Shown here piece after piece: positions 28,860 through 38,688 of a stretch of DNA of 64,000 nucleotides. Position 1 is the first letter of the stretch. Each line of letters opens with the position of its first letter. A program made the translations under genes and the position numbers. The DNA is from Blastocatellia bacterium. Lineage in GTDB: Bacteria; Acidobacteriota; Blastocatellia; HR10; J050. A model generated the notes under the pieces. That model had not been told where the DNA came from, ran no database searches, and was given only the letters and a program-made list of their open reading frames with translations. The stretch covers positions 248,001-312,000 of the forward strand of contig JALSQX010000033.1 in the NCBI GenBank assembly GCA_026985075.1, in the 5' to 3' direction.

Positions 28860-29350
28860 AATACCTCATCCATTTGGGAGACGAAACACATACGGTTGAG
28901 CTGCAACCGAACGGAAACCACGAACTGGCCACGATTAATGGACGGCCGGTGGAATTCGTCGTCGGTTGCCCGGAACCGGGAGTCTACCTTCTCCTTCTCG
29001 GCCACCGGGTCATTGAGGTTCGCGTCACTGACGAGGGTCAGTCGTCACTCATCGTCACCGTCGGACATCGACGGTTCACCCTTCGGGTGATTGATCCCCG
29101 GCGACGCCGCCAGCGAGGATCGTCGCTCGTCTCAGGAAAGGTCGAACTCACCACGACCATTCCCGGTCGGGTCATTCAATGGCTCCGGCAACCCGGTGAA
29201 CCGGTGAAGGCCGGTCAAGGCGTCCTCGTCGTCGAAGCGATGAAAATGCAGAACGAAATCCGATCGCCCAAGGATGGGAAAGTGGTCGAACTCCGCGTCC
29301 CCCCTGGTCAAACGGTCAATCCCGGAGACGTGTTGGCCATCATCGAATGA
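28856..29350 (+). CDS. biotin carboxyl carrier protein of acyl-CoA carboxylase
   Basis: 164 residues. The C-terminal biotinyl domain (about residues 95-164) has the biotin attachment motif EAMKMQNE with Lys130, framed by GRVIQWLRQPGEPVKAGQG and VNPGDVLAIIE. The N-terminal 90 residues form a beta-rich domain with an Arg-rich linker, as in carriers of acyl-CoA and pyruvate-type carboxylases. Start and preceding stop overlap (ATGA), tying it to the biotin carboxylase. Ends 46 bp from rseP on the other strand. Confidence 0.93.
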   Translation: MKYLIHLGDETHTVELQPNGNHELATINGRPVEFVVGCPEPGVYLLLLGHRVIEVRVTDEGQSSLIVTVGHRRFTLRVIDPRRRRQRGSSLVSGKVELTTTIPGRVIQWLRQPGEPVKAGQGVLVVEAMKMQNEIRSPKDGKVVELRVPPGQTVNPGDVLAIIE

Positions 29351-29396
29351 AGTTCGCCCTGTTGACGACTGGAGGCTGAGACCTCCTGAGGCCCGG

Positions 29397-30749
29397 TCAC
29401 TGGATCAACTTGGCAATGTCGGCGTAGATCATGTATCCCATGAGGAAGACCAATACGGCAAATCCGATGGTTTGAATCTTCTCACGCAAACTGATGCTCA
29501 TCTCCTGACCGAACCAGTGAAACCCTTTTTCCAAGAAGAGCATGAAGATCTGGCCCCCATCGAGGACAGGGACGGGGAACAGGTTGAAGATTCCCAAACT
29601 CAAGCTGAGAATGGCCATCATGTGGAGGAATGATTGGAGGCCTTGTTGAGCGGCTTCGCCAGAGATGACCGCAATCCCCACTGGCCCGGCGAACGTCTCT
29701 CGAATGGAGCGATGCCCTTTGGCGATCGAGGCGAGGGCCTCGGTGATCAGCCCGATGTAATGGGCATTGAACTTCACGGCTTCGGCGAACGCATCGATCG
29801 GCCCGAGTCGAGAGCTCATCATCGGAGGAAGGGTCGGCGTGGCGCTGAATCCCACGCGGCCAAACCCCAGGGCTTCATCAAAGAACGGAGTGAGCTGGAC
29901 CTCGAAGGTGCGGCCCTCGCGCTGGATCGTGAAGGCCAATGTGCGTCCCACATTGGGACGCACGCAGGCGGTCACCTCCTCCATATTCTTGATGGGAACC
30001 CCATCAATGGCGATGATCTTATCGCCAGGCCGCAATCCGGCTCGCTCGGCAGGGGTTCCCGAATGCACTTCGTTGATGACGACACCGTCGCCCGGGAGGG
30101 CCGGCAGGAGCCCGGAGAAGCCAATGGTTTCTCCCGATTCGGTCACTCTCACCAGGTCGAGGGTGAGCGTTCGACGCCGGCCACTCCGCTCGATCACCAC
30201 GGAGACGCGCTCACCCGGTTTGAGGGCCGTGTAGTCTTCGAGTTCCGCCCAGGTGGGATTCTCCAGTCCATCGAACTGAACGATGAGGTCGCCCGGCCGG
30301 ATGCCCGCTCTCTCTGCCGGCGATCCCACGGCCACGAAACCGACTCGCGCCGGCTCCGTGCGATACACGGGCACTTCGTAACTGAACATGTAGAGAGCTG
30401 CGGGGAGAACGATGGCGAGAAGGAGATTGGCCAAGGGACCAGCGAGGAAAATGAAGAATCGTTGCCACGCCGGCTTGGAGATCAGCGCCCCCTGCCATCC
30501 TCGGGCTTCTTCCAATTCGTCGGGATTCTCGCCGAGCATCTTGACATATCCGCCCAGGGGGATAGCGCTCACCCGATAGTCCGTCTCCCCCCGCTTGAAC
30601 CCGAACAACCGCGGACCGAATCCCAAACTGAACGTTTCGACGCTCACCTTAAAGAGCTTGGCGACGCTGAAGTGACCCGCTTCGTGAATAAAGACCAAAA
30701 CGCCGATGACAATGATGAATGTGCCGAGATTCAACAATAAAGCTTCCAC
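29397..30749 (-). CDS. rseP: RseP-type site-2 protease with two PDZ domains
   Basis: Intramembrane zinc protease, 450 residues. HEAGH (His22, Glu23, His26) lies in the first membrane helix, and two PDZ domains follow (about residues 120-200 and 210-290, each with an AERAGIRPGD or AERAGLRPGD loop). The C-terminal LFPVPVLDGGQ motif supplies the third metal ligand. It cleaves anti-sigma factors and signal peptide remnants. The ECF anti-sigma at 17335 has a single membrane helix and is a possible substrate (inference). Start GTG 30749 with AGGAG upstream. Last gene of the kinase-pyrE-uppS-cdsA-dxr series, as in many bacteria that place rseP after dxr. Confidence 0.95.
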   Translation of the reverse strand: MEALLLNLGTFIIVIGVLVFIHEAGHFSVAKLFKVSVETFSLGFGPRLFGFKRGETDYRVSAIPLGGYVKMLGENPDELEEARGWQGALISKPAWQRFFIFLAGPLANLLLAIVLPAALYMFSYEVPVYRTEPARVGFVAVGSPAERAGIRPGDLIVQFDGLENPTWAELEDYTALKPGERVSVVIERSGRRRTLTLDLVRVTESGETIGFSGLLPALPGDGVVINEVHSGTPAERAGLRPGDKIIAIDGVPIKNMEEVTACVRPNVGRTLAFTIQREGRTFEVQLTPFFDEALGFGRVGFSATPTLPPMMSSRLGPIDAFAEAVKFNAHYIGLITEALASIAKGHRSIRETFAGPVGIAVISGEAAQQGLQSFLHMMAILSLSLGIFNLFPVPVLDGGQIFMLFLEKGFHWFGQEMSISLREKIQTIGFAVLVFLMGYMIYADIAKLIQ

Positions 30750-30831
30750 GCGACTCTCTCCTGATTCTTCATTCAGCTACGATCCCCCGACCCACGACCG
30801 CCATCAGATCGAGTTGCAAAAACAAGCAAGT

Positions 30832-32028
30832 TTAATTCATACACAGCCCTCTGTCTACCCGCACACCATCCCCTATCATTCGTTGTGCTCGATCGCGGGC
30901 CCAGGCATCGATGCGAACCAGCTGGTCGATGCTCTCGGCCGGTCTCACGGCGTGCTCGTTCATGACCGAACGAATGATCTCGGGAATCTCCATGAACCCA
31001 ATGCGACCATCGAGAAACGCCTGAACGGCTACCTCATTGGCGGCATTGAGTACCGCCGGCATGGTTCCTCCGGCGCGCGCGGCGCGATAGGCTAATGCCA
31101 GGCAGGGGAATCGCCGGGTATCTGGCGGATGGAACTCCAAGCTCATTCCCGACTCGAACGACAATCGAGGCAAGGGCGTGGGCCATCGGTCGGGAAACGT
31201 CAATGCATACTGAATGGCACACCGCATATCCGTGACGCCGAGCTGCGCTATCACAGAGCCATCGATGAGCTCGACCATCGAATGAACCACCGACTGCGGG
31301 TGGATGACGACATCAATCCGGTCCGGCTCCACATCGAATAACCAGGAGGCCTCGATGATTTCCAACCCCTTGTTCATCAAGGTCGCCGAATCGATGGTGA
31401 TCTTGCGCCCCATCTTCCAGGTCGGATGCCGTAAGGCGTCTTCGGGCGTCGCCGCTTTCATCTCCTCCAGGGAGGCTCGCCGAAACGGACCGCCGGACGC
31501 CGTGAGGATGAGCCTCCGGACGTGCTCGGCAGCGACGCCACGCAAACACTGATGAAGGGCATTATGCTCGCTATCGATGGGGATGAGCTCGGCACCGGAT
31601 GCGCGCGCCGTTTGGATCATGACCTCTCCGGCGACGACCAGCGACTCTTTATTGGCCAGGGCCACGCGCTTGCCTCGTTCCAAGGCGGCGCAGGTCGGTC
31701 GGAGTCCCACAGCGCCCACCGTGGCCGAGACGACGATGTGCGCCTCGGGATGGCTGGCCAAAGCGATCAGCCCATCGATACCAACCAGGATGGGTGGCGG
31801 AGGACTGATGCCCAAGGCATCGAGCTGCTGCCGCAGTTGGGGAACGTCCTCTTCTCGAGCGAGTGACACCAGAGACGGTCGATACTGACCGATCTGCTCG
31901 GCCAATCGCCGGACGTTTCTCCCGGCGCCCAGCGCGAGGACCCGGAATCGCTCGCCGAGATGCGCGATGACGTTGAGCGTATTCTCACCGATCGATCCAG
32001 TGGAACCCAGAATGACGACGTTTTTCAT
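30832..32028 (-). CDS. dxr: 1-deoxy-D-xylulose 5-phosphate reductoisomerase
   Basis: Second enzyme of the MEP isoprenoid pathway: NADPH-dependent conversion of DXP to MEP. 398 residues. NADPH loop GSTGSIGENTL at residues 7-17, the ALANKESLVVAG segment, IDSEHNALHQCL with the metal ligands, LTASGGPFR and the MNKGLEIIEASWLF motif. ATG 32028 shares its A with the TGA of cdsA (TGATG). It lies between cdsA and rseP, a classic order with uppS upstream that couples isoprenoid supply with undecaprenyl and phospholipid synthesis. Confidence 0.97.
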   Translation of the reverse strand: MKNVVILGSTGSIGENTLNVIAHLGERFRVLALGAGRNVRRLAEQIGQYRPSLVSLAREEDVPQLRQQLDALGISPPPPILVGIDGLIALASHPEAHIVVSATVGAVGLRPTCAALERGKRVALANKESLVVAGEVMIQTARASGAELIPIDSEHNALHQCLRGVAAEHVRRLILTASGGPFRRASLEEMKAATPEDALRHPTWKMGRKITIDSATLMNKGLEIIEASWLFDVEPDRIDVVIHPQSVVHSMVELIDGSVIAQLGVTDMRCAIQYALTFPDRWPTPLPRLSFESGMSLEFHPPDTRRFPCLALAYRAARAGGTMPAVLNAANEVAVQAFLDGRIGFMEIPEIIRSVMNEHAVRPAESIDQLVRIDAWARDRAQRMIGDGVRVDRGLCMN

Positions 32029-32834
32029 CACATCCACCACCGATAGAAATAGTACAGAATCGGCGCGTTAAACAGCAAGCTATCCAGCCGGTCCAGGACT
32101 CCTCCATGGCCGGGGATGATCCCGCTGGCGTCTTTGATCTCCGATCCTCGCTTGAGCATCGACTCGCACCAATCCCCGAGCTGCGCCACGCCCCCCATGA
32201 TCAGGCCGAGACTCACAGCCTGCGTGACTCTCAATTCGGGAAAGAACCACACCTGGCTGATGATCGCCCCCAGCAGACTCCCGGCCAGCCCGCCGAGTCC
32301 TCCTTCCACGGTCTTCTTGGGACTGATCACCGGCAGGAGGGGCCGCCGACCGAGCCATCGTCCCACGAGCATGGCCATCGAGTCGCCACCCCAAACCACC
32401 ATGAAGTAGAACGAGAGCAACTTGGCCGACAGCATCGTTCCCTGCCCCACCAGGCGCACGCTGATCAGATAACCCAGGCATACGGCCACGTAAACGACGC
32501 CGGCCAAGGTGGCCGAGGTCGACAGTAACGCCATGTTCAGCGGTCGACGTCGGGCCATACATGTGACCATGGCGACGGCGACAACCAGGACCAACGTCAA
32601 CATCACATATTCCGGCTCATGGCGCCAGAACGCCACGAGAACCACCACACCGGCTGTCCCTCCAATCCACGGTGATCCCGGCGCACCGACCTTCTCGGCC
32701 ATGGAATAGAATTCCCTGATGCCCAGAATGACGGCACCGATGACGAACAGAGCGAAGACGGCCGGAGGGGCTATCCACAACGCATAATAGAGGACGGGAA
32801 TGGCCAGGAAAGTGGTCAGCAAGCGTTGTTTCAT
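32028..32834 (-). CDS. cdsA: phosphatidate cytidylyltransferase
   Basis: Makes CDP-diacylglycerol from phosphatidate and CTP in the inner membrane. 268 residues with about seven membrane segments. The CdsA signature is complete near the C-terminus: SMLKRGSEIKDASGIIPGHG, then GVLDRLDSL. Twelve nt after uppS, and overlapping dxr by one base at its 3' end. It would feed the CDP-alcohol phosphatidyltransferase at 25723. Confidence 0.95.
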   Translation of the reverse strand: MKQRLLTTFLAIPVLYYALWIAPPAVFALFVIGAVILGIREFYSMAEKVGAPGSPWIGGTAGVVVLVAFWRHEPEYVMLTLVLVVAVAMVTCMARRRPLNMALLSTSATLAGVVYVAVCLGYLISVRLVGQGTMLSAKLLSFYFMVVWGGDSMAMLVGRWLGRRPLLPVISPKKTVEGGLGGLAGSLLGAIISQVWFFPELRVTQAVSLGLIMGGVAQLGDWCESMLKRGSEIKDASGIIPGHGGVLDRLDSLLFNAPILYYFYRWWM

Positions 32835-32846
32835 GGGATTGAAATC

Positions 32847-33644
32847 TCAGCGCGCCGCCACCGGGAGATCGGACGGAATGCCTCCATACCGGCGCTCCCG
32901 ATGTTGGAAGGCGAGGACGGCCGAAAAGAGGTCCGCCGGTCCGAAATCAGGCCAAAGGACGTCGGTCACATACAGTTCGGTGTAAGCGATTTGCCAGAGT
33001 AAGAAATTACTGATCCGCATCTCGCCACTGGTGCGAATCAAAAGATCGGGGTCGGGCAGGTCACCAGTGTAGAGATGGCGCCGAATGGCGTGTTCATCGA
33101 TCTCATCGGGCATCCATCCTCGCTCCACCGCCTCACGATAGAGCGACCGGAAAGCATCGACTAACTCCGTGCGACCGCTGTAATTGAGAGCCACCACCAG
33201 GAGCATGCGCCCATTGTGGCTCGTCTCGCGGATGGCTTGAGTCACTTTCTCCTGCACGGAGGGATCCAGTTCGTGCAGCCGCCCGATGACGCGAAGCCGA
33301 ATGTCATTCTTTTTGAGCGTGTGTAATTCCCGATCGATGAACTCCTTGAGCAACTGCATGAGCGCCTGCACTTCTTCGGCCGGGCGTTTCCAGTTCTCGG
33401 TGGAGAAGGCATAGAGGGTGAGCACCTCCACACCCAATCGGGCACACGTTTCGACGGCCCGGCGGGCCGCTCGCGCACCAGCGCGATGACCGGCCACGCG
33501 CGACTTGCCCCGCCGTTGAGCCCAACGACCATTGCCATCCATGATGATGGCCGTGTGCCGCGGAATGCGCTGAGGATCAATCTGGCGAAGAAGTTTCTCC
33601 TCCACCGATCCGGGTTTGATGATGCCTGCGAAGGCCTCCCACAT
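32847..33644 (-). CDS. uppS: isoprenyl transferase (undecaprenyl diphosphate synthase type)
   Basis: Cis-prenyltransferase that builds the C55 lipid carrier of peptidoglycan. 265 residues. IIMDGNGRWAQRRG with the catalytic Asp, YAFSTENWKRP, and RTSGEMRISNFLLWQ with YTELYVTDVLWPDF near the end. ATG 33644 gives a 36-residue N-terminal extension before the usual start, a common variation. Between truA (35 nt upstream) and cdsA (12 nt downstream). Confidence 0.96.
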   Translation of the reverse strand: MWEAFAGIIKPGSVEEKLLRQIDPQRIPRHTAIIMDGNGRWAQRRGKSRVAGHRAGARAARRAVETCARLGVEVLTLYAFSTENWKRPAEEVQALMQLLKEFIDRELHTLKKNDIRLRVIGRLHELDPSVQEKVTQAIRETSHNGRMLLVVALNYSGRTELVDAFRSLYREAVERGWMPDEIDEHAIRRHLYTGDLPDPDLLIRTSGEMRISNFLLWQIAYTELYVTDVLWPDFGPADLFSAVLAFQHRERRYGGIPSDLPVAAR

Positions 33645-33679
33645 GTTCGCCGTTCGTTCTCCCAGAATACCTCCCCATG

Positions 33680-34414
33680 TTAATAGTCGACGCGAATGAG
33701 CGTCAACCCTTTGGCCGGCAGCGACGGCCCTTCTGGCCCATGATGATCGCCGCAGAGCCGGCGCCGAACATCGTCGAGGGACATCTTCCCTCGCCCCACT
33801 TCCTGGAGAGTCCCAGCGATCCGTCGAGCCATGGAACGCAAGAACCCGTCGGCGGTGATGTAGACGTGAAGGAATTCATTCTGATGCACGAGCTTCACGT
33901 CGGTGATCCGCCGAATGGTGCTCGAGGATGTCTGAGGTTGAGTGGCGAACCCGGCGAAATCGTGCTCGCCCTTGAACAACTCGGCCGCTTGTTGAAGGCG
34001 CTCCAGATCCAATCGATACCGACAATGATACACGTAGCGATAGAGAAAAGGACTCACGACCTCTCCCAGAAAGAAGGCATATCGGTAGGTCTTGCTCCGA
34101 GCGTGCCGCCGGGCGTGAAAGTGGGGATGGGCGAACTGGACATCCACCACGCGGATATCCGGGGGCAAATTCCCGTTCAATGCCTTGAGGAGCTCCCACT
34201 CGGTCATCTCTCGCCGGAAGAAGAAATTGGCCACTTGCCCGAGAGCATGCACGCCGGCGTCGGTGCGCCCCGCGCCATGGACGATGACCGGCTGTCCGTC
34301 CAGACGGGCCAGCACATCAGTCAACACGCCCTGAATCGTGGGACCGCACGGTTGCTTCTGCCACCCGTGATAGGCCGTCCCATCGTATTCGATAACGATC
34401 CGCACGTTCCTCAT
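33680..34414 (-). CDS. truA: tRNA pseudouridine synthase A
   Basis: Forms pseudouridine at tRNA positions 38-40. 244 residues: N-terminal RIVIEYDGTAYHGWQKQP, the catalytic Asp in GAGRTDAGVHALGQVANF, and the FLRSMARRIAGTL segment. Its ATG (34414-34412) overlaps the TGA of pyrE by 4 nt (ATGA), indicating translational coupling. The 3' end is 35 nt from uppS. Confidence 0.96.
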   Translation of the reverse strand: MRNVRIVIEYDGTAYHGWQKQPCGPTIQGVLTDVLARLDGQPVIVHGAGRTDAGVHALGQVANFFFRREMTEWELLKALNGNLPPDIRVVDVQFAHPHFHARRHARSKTYRYAFFLGEVVSPFLYRYVYHCRYRLDLERLQQAAELFKGEHDFAGFATQPQTSSSTIRRITDVKLVHQNEFLHVYITADGFLRSMARRIAGTLQEVGRGKMSLDDVRRRLCGDHHGPEGPSLPAKGLTLIRVDY

Positions 34415-34983
34415 TGAGCCTGTCGCGTTCCCGGGATGGTGAGGGGGATGTCCCGCTGGCAGAGTGGACAGCGAGCAGGTTCATATATGGGGATGTCCAA
34501 GGTGAGGAGCGCCTCGAGCGAGAGTCCGCCGGGGAACAGAACGCGGCGTCCACGATTGAGGAGCGCGCCCAGCCCCACCACGACCGCCCCTTTCCCGATG
34601 ACGATCTCGATGACATCTCTCACCGATTCTCCCGTGGTCACCACATCTTCCACGACCACAACGCGCTCGCCGGGAGAGAGGGCGAAGCCCCGCCGCAACT
34701 GCATCTGGCCTCCCCTCCGCTCGGCGAAAATCGCCCGGGTTCCCAAAGCCCGCGCGACCTCGTGAGCGACCAGAATGCCGCCAATGGCGGGAGCGATGAC
34801 CGTGTCCACGGCCACCGCTCGGAAGCGCTCGGCGAGTCGTTCGCCGAGGAATCGGGCTTTGTCCGGATACTGTAGGACCAGCGCGCATTGAACGTAACGC
34901 GGACTATGCCATCCCGAAGAGAGAAGGAAATGCCCTTCCAGGATGGCCCCCGTTTCTTCAAACAGCCTCAGAATCTCGCTCAT
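34411..34983 (-). CDS. pyrE: orotate phosphoribosyltransferase
   Basis: Pyrimidine synthesis: orotate plus PRPP to OMP. 190 residues. PRPP motif VVVVEDVVTTGESVRDVIE near residue 115, the flexible loop ERRGGQMQLRRGF, and the N-terminal hood EGHFLLSSGWHSPRYVQC. The last 25 residues carry two Cys (CPLCQRDIPL), an extension seen in some PyrE proteins. ATG 34983 lies 26 nt inside the 3' end of the TPR gene; longer in-frame starts would only extend into that overlap. Confidence 0.94.
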   Translation of the reverse strand: MSEILRLFEETGAILEGHFLLSSGWHSPRYVQCALVLQYPDKARFLGERLAERFRAVAVDTVIAPAIGGILVAHEVARALGTRAIFAERRGGQMQLRRGFALSPGERVVVVEDVVTTGESVRDVIEIVIGKGAVVVGLGALLNRGRRVLFPGGLSLEALLTLDIPIYEPARCPLCQRDIPLTIPGTRQAQ

Positions 34984-37900
34984 CGTCCTGCGCCTCGTCG
35001 GTGGTTTCCCGGCGTTCCTCCTCGACCACCTGAGCCAGCAGGCGGTCCTCCTCATCCGGCGTCTCGCTCTCGATATGGGGACGGCGCGTCTCGGGCGGTG
35101 ACACGGGTGCGACCGCCTCGGCCTGCCGCAACTGCGCCCGCAATGTCCTCATCACGTCGTCGGGAGCAGGCTCGGCGATGGCCGCTCCCTGGCCGGCGGG
35201 CGCCGACCGGGCGCGCTGTTGCATGGCCTTTCGATGAGCTTCGTTGGCCGCCGAGAGATCGCCCTTCGTGTAGAGAACTCGTCCCAGGTCCGCGTAGGCT
35301 TCGGCGAACACGCCCTGTCGTTGCGCGATGGCTTTTTCGTATTCCTCGATGGCCTTGTCGATTTGACCGATGCGCGCATGAATGCGTCCTTTTTGATAAT
35401 GCGCCTCGGGGAACTGTCCCCCACTCTCCTTGATGGCCAATCCGAACTGCTGAATGGCTCCGTCGAGATCTCCCTGGCGCGCGAGCAACAGGCCGAGTTC
35501 ATAGCGGGCCTCGGGATAGCCCGTCGGTTGTACTTCGCAGGCCTGGGTGAACGCCGTCACCGCCTCCTCCATGCGGCCTAACCGCACCAGCGTGCGGCCC
35601 AGCCAGTATTCGGCCTCGGGATACCCTCCCCGCTGCTCGATCGCCTGTTGAAATTCGGAGACGGCGGCTTCGTAATCTCGATGTTCATAGAGCACCCGAC
35701 CCAGTTCGAAGTGGATATGCGGCGCCGAACCATCCTTCAGCGCCAACGCGTGCTGGAAACACCGGATGGCCTCACCGAGATCGCCGCGGCGAGCATAGAC
35801 CAGTCCGAGATGATAGTGGATCTCGGGGTCCCGCCCTTGAAGCTGCGCCGCTCGGGTCAACGCTTCAATCGCCCCTTCCAGGTCACCGCCATCAAATAAA
35901 GCCAGCCCCAGATTGTAGGAGGTGTGAGGATCTCCGCCCGGCGATTGGTCGATCACCTCCCGGTAGATCTCCACAGCTCGCTGGAGATCTCCGCTGCGTA
36001 ACAGCGCATTCCCCAAGTTCCGCTGCGCCTCGGGGAACTGCCCTCCACTCTGCTCAATAGCCGTCCGATAGGCGTCGGCAGCTTCCTGGAACAATCCTCT
36101 CCTGTAGAGCGCATTGCCCAGATTATAATAAGCGGCGGGGAAATGATCGATCTGCTCGACCGCCTTTCGGAATGCCTCGATGGCTTCATCCAGGTGCCCC
36201 GCCTCGTACAGAGCCAGTCCCAAACTGTGGTGACCATGAGGAAAAGGATCAGAGCTGACGGCCAGAGCGCGACGGAACGCGTCGATGGCTCGTTGTAACT
36301 GCCCCTGTTCGTAAAAAGCGAGGCCCAATTGAAAGTGCGCGTCGCGGTAATCCTCCTGGCGCGCAATAGCTGACTGAAAAGCTTCAACGGCTTCGTCCAG
36401 AACGCCTCGAGCCGAGAACGCCACGCCCAAATCATAGTAGAGAGAAGCGGGGACATGTTCTCCCAGTTGGTCAATAGCCGTGCGATACGCCTCAATAGCG
36501 GCGTCCAGATCTCCGCTCTCGCGTAAGGCCAGGCCGAGGTCACGGTAGGCTTGAACGAAGTCCGATTTCAGTTCCACTGCCCGTTTCAGCGCGGCGATGG
36601 CCTCCTCGACCTGACCGTTGAACAGATATGCTACTCCCACGGCGTGATGCGCTTTATAGAACTCGGGACTCAGTTCCAGCGCTCGACAGTAAGCCTCGAT
36701 GGCTTCGTCCAAATGGGCGAGCTCGGTCAAGGCCCGCCCGAGGTTATAGTAAGCGGCGGCGAATCGCGGCTGCTGCTCGATAGCCAGGCGAAACTCGGCT
36801 ACGGCTTCCTCCGGCCGGGAAGAATCCAGATAGGCCCGGCCGAGCCAGTAGTGAGCCTCGGGCATCTCGGCCCGTTGCTCGATGGCTCGAGTGAGCATCT
36901 GAATGGCCTCGGTCACCTGGGCATCACGAAGCAGCGCACGGCCCAGGGCCAGATAAACCTCCGGCCAGTTCTCAGACTGCTGTTCGACGGCCTGACGCAA
37001 AGCCGCGATCGCTCCTTTCACATCATCGCTGGTCAGGAGCGCTAATCCCAGATCGTAATGCGCCTGCGGGAATACGCCTCCTCGCTGATCAATGGCGCGA
37101 CGGAATTCCTCAATGGCCTCCTGGAGACTGCCTTGAGCGTAGTGAATGCGCCCAAGCTGATGATGAGCCTGAGGAAACGGTTCCTCACGTTGGGACAGGG
37201 CGATGGTGATTTCGTCTTGAGCCCGCTGGACATCGCCGAGCTCTAACAGGATGCACGAGAGGGTATAATGCGCATCAGGGAAATGCGGCTGATCACTCAG
37301 GGCTTGTCGGAGGGCCTCCTCTGCTCCATCCAGATCGCCCCGGGTGTAAAGGACGCGCCCCAGCTCATAAGCGGCTCGAGCGAAATGCCCGCCCGCCCTC
37401 TCGATGGCAGAACGGAAGGCCGCGGCGGCGGCCTCCCACTGGCCTTGTGCGCAGAGGAGCTGTCCCAGATCATACTCCGTCTCAGCGACATCATAGCCGC
37501 TCTCGATCACTCGACGGTAGAGGGCCGTCGCCTTTTCGATGTCGCCCTGCAAGGCCCACGCCCGTCCCAACTCACGCTCCGCCTCGGGATACTCTCCCCG
37601 TCGCTGGTCGATGGCCGTCTCCAGCGCCTCAATCGCCTGTTCCACCTCGCCACGGGTGAGCAGGAACCGTCCATAATCGTAGTGGGCTTGAGGGAAATAC
37701 GGCGTCTGTTCGACGGCCCGACGGCAAGCCTCGATGGCTTCGTCCAGTTGCCCTCTCTGGGCATAGGCTATCCCCAGGCGATGAGAGGCCGCCGGATAAG
37801 CTCCGCCTCGTTGTTCGATGGCCAACTGGAACGCTTCGATGGCCTCATCGAGTCGCCCCTGGCAGGCGAAAGCTCGACCCAACTCATAGTGGGCCTCTGG

Positions 37901-38671
37901 ATTCACCGGCTGGGCCTGAAGCGAAGACTGGAAGGCCGCGACGGCTCGATCCCATTCACCTCGCATCAACAACGCTCGCCCGAGCTGGAACTGAATCTCG
38001 GCCGTGAGACCACTCGGCGGCGCGCTGACCGGCTCTAAGACGGCGATGGCCCGGTCGACCTCGCCGCGATTGAGCAACAGCTTCCCCAATTGCAGATGAT
38101 ATTCCGGTCGAGGATGACTGGATTGCTCGATGGCCTTGGTGAACGCGTCTCGGGCCGCCTGTTCATCGCCCTGGCCAAGCAACGCCAACCCCAGGTGGTA
38201 GTGGGCCCGCGGAAACAACCCTCCCCGCTGGGCGATGGCTTCCCGAAAAGCGCCGATGGCCGAGTCGATATGCCCCTGCCGGTACAACACCCATCCCAGA
38301 TGATCCAAGGCGACCGGATGGTTCCCTCTCTGCTGTTCGAGGGCCCGCCGGAAGGCCTCGGCCGCTTGATCCAATTCCCCTTTCTGGGTCAAACACAGTC
38401 CGAGACGGAGATGGGCGTCGGGATTGATCGGTTGCTGCTCAATCGCCTTGGAGAAGGCTTCCACCGCCTTGTTCCACTCCCCGCCATCGGCGAATGCCCA
38501 CCCGAGAAAAAAGTATGCCTTGGGAAATCGCCCGTGTTGTCGATCAATGGCCGCCTGAAAAGACTGGATCGCGCTGTTGAGATCACCGCGATGAAAACGC
38601 CGCAAGCCTTCCTCAAACAATTGCTGGGCGACGTTCAGCCGCCGTGTCGGCTTCTTTCGTTTCCTGGCCAT
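34958..38671 (-). CDS. giant TPR-repeat protein (about 31 repeats)
   Basis: 1237 residues built almost wholly of tetratricopeptide repeats from residue 14 to about 1150, followed by an acidic, disordered tail (ends EEERRETTDEAQDDERDSEAV). It begins MARKRKKPTRRLN with no signal peptide, so it is probably cytoplasmic. Many units are 36-37 residues, not 34, because the loop between repeats reads QRGGxFPxAHYxLG or a variant. Such a superhelix is a protein-binding scaffold. It sits 17 nt after the kinase-TPR gene, whose repeats use the same loop, so it may dock that kinase (inference). It overlaps pyrE by 26 nt. Confidence 0.9.
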   Translation of the reverse strand: MARKRKKPTRRLNVAQQLFEEGLRRFHRGDLNSAIQSFQAAIDRQHGRFPKAYFFLGWAFADGGEWNKAVEAFSKAIEQQPINPDAHLRLGLCLTQKGELDQAAEAFRRALEQQRGNHPVALDHLGWVLYRQGHIDSAIGAFREAIAQRGGLFPRAHYHLGLALLGQGDEQAARDAFTKAIEQSSHPRPEYHLQLGKLLLNRGEVDRAIAVLEPVSAPPSGLTAEIQFQLGRALLMRGEWDRAVAAFQSSLQAQPVNPEAHYELGRAFACQGRLDEAIEAFQLAIEQRGGAYPAASHRLGIAYAQRGQLDEAIEACRRAVEQTPYFPQAHYDYGRFLLTRGEVEQAIEALETAIDQRRGEYPEAERELGRAWALQGDIEKATALYRRVIESGYDVAETEYDLGQLLCAQGQWEAAAAAFRSAIERAGGHFARAAYELGRVLYTRGDLDGAEEALRQALSDQPHFPDAHYTLSCILLELGDVQRAQDEITIALSQREEPFPQAHHQLGRIHYAQGSLQEAIEEFRRAIDQRGGVFPQAHYDLGLALLTSDDVKGAIAALRQAVEQQSENWPEVYLALGRALLRDAQVTEAIQMLTRAIEQRAEMPEAHYWLGRAYLDSSRPEEAVAEFRLAIEQQPRFAAAYYNLGRALTELAHLDEAIEAYCRALELSPEFYKAHHAVGVAYLFNGQVEEAIAALKRAVELKSDFVQAYRDLGLALRESGDLDAAIEAYRTAIDQLGEHVPASLYYDLGVAFSARGVLDEAVEAFQSAIARQEDYRDAHFQLGLAFYEQGQLQRAIDAFRRALAVSSDPFPHGHHSLGLALYEAGHLDEAIEAFRKAVEQIDHFPAAYYNLGNALYRRGLFQEAADAYRTAIEQSGGQFPEAQRNLGNALLRSGDLQRAVEIYREVIDQSPGGDPHTSYNLGLALFDGGDLEGAIEALTRAAQLQGRDPEIHYHLGLVYARRGDLGEAIRCFQHALALKDGSAPHIHFELGRVLYEHRDYEAAVSEFQQAIEQRGGYPEAEYWLGRTLVRLGRMEEAVTAFTQACEVQPTGYPEARYELGLLLARQGDLDGAIQQFGLAIKESGGQFPEAHYQKGRIHARIGQIDKAIEEYEKAIAQRQGVFAEAYADLGRVLYTKGDLSAANEAHRKAMQQRARSAPAGQGAAIAEPAPDDVMRTLRAQLRQAEAVAPVSPPETRRPHIESETPDEEDRLLAQVVEEERRETTDEAQDDERDSEAV

Positions 38672-38688
38672 AGTTCAATCAAGATACC

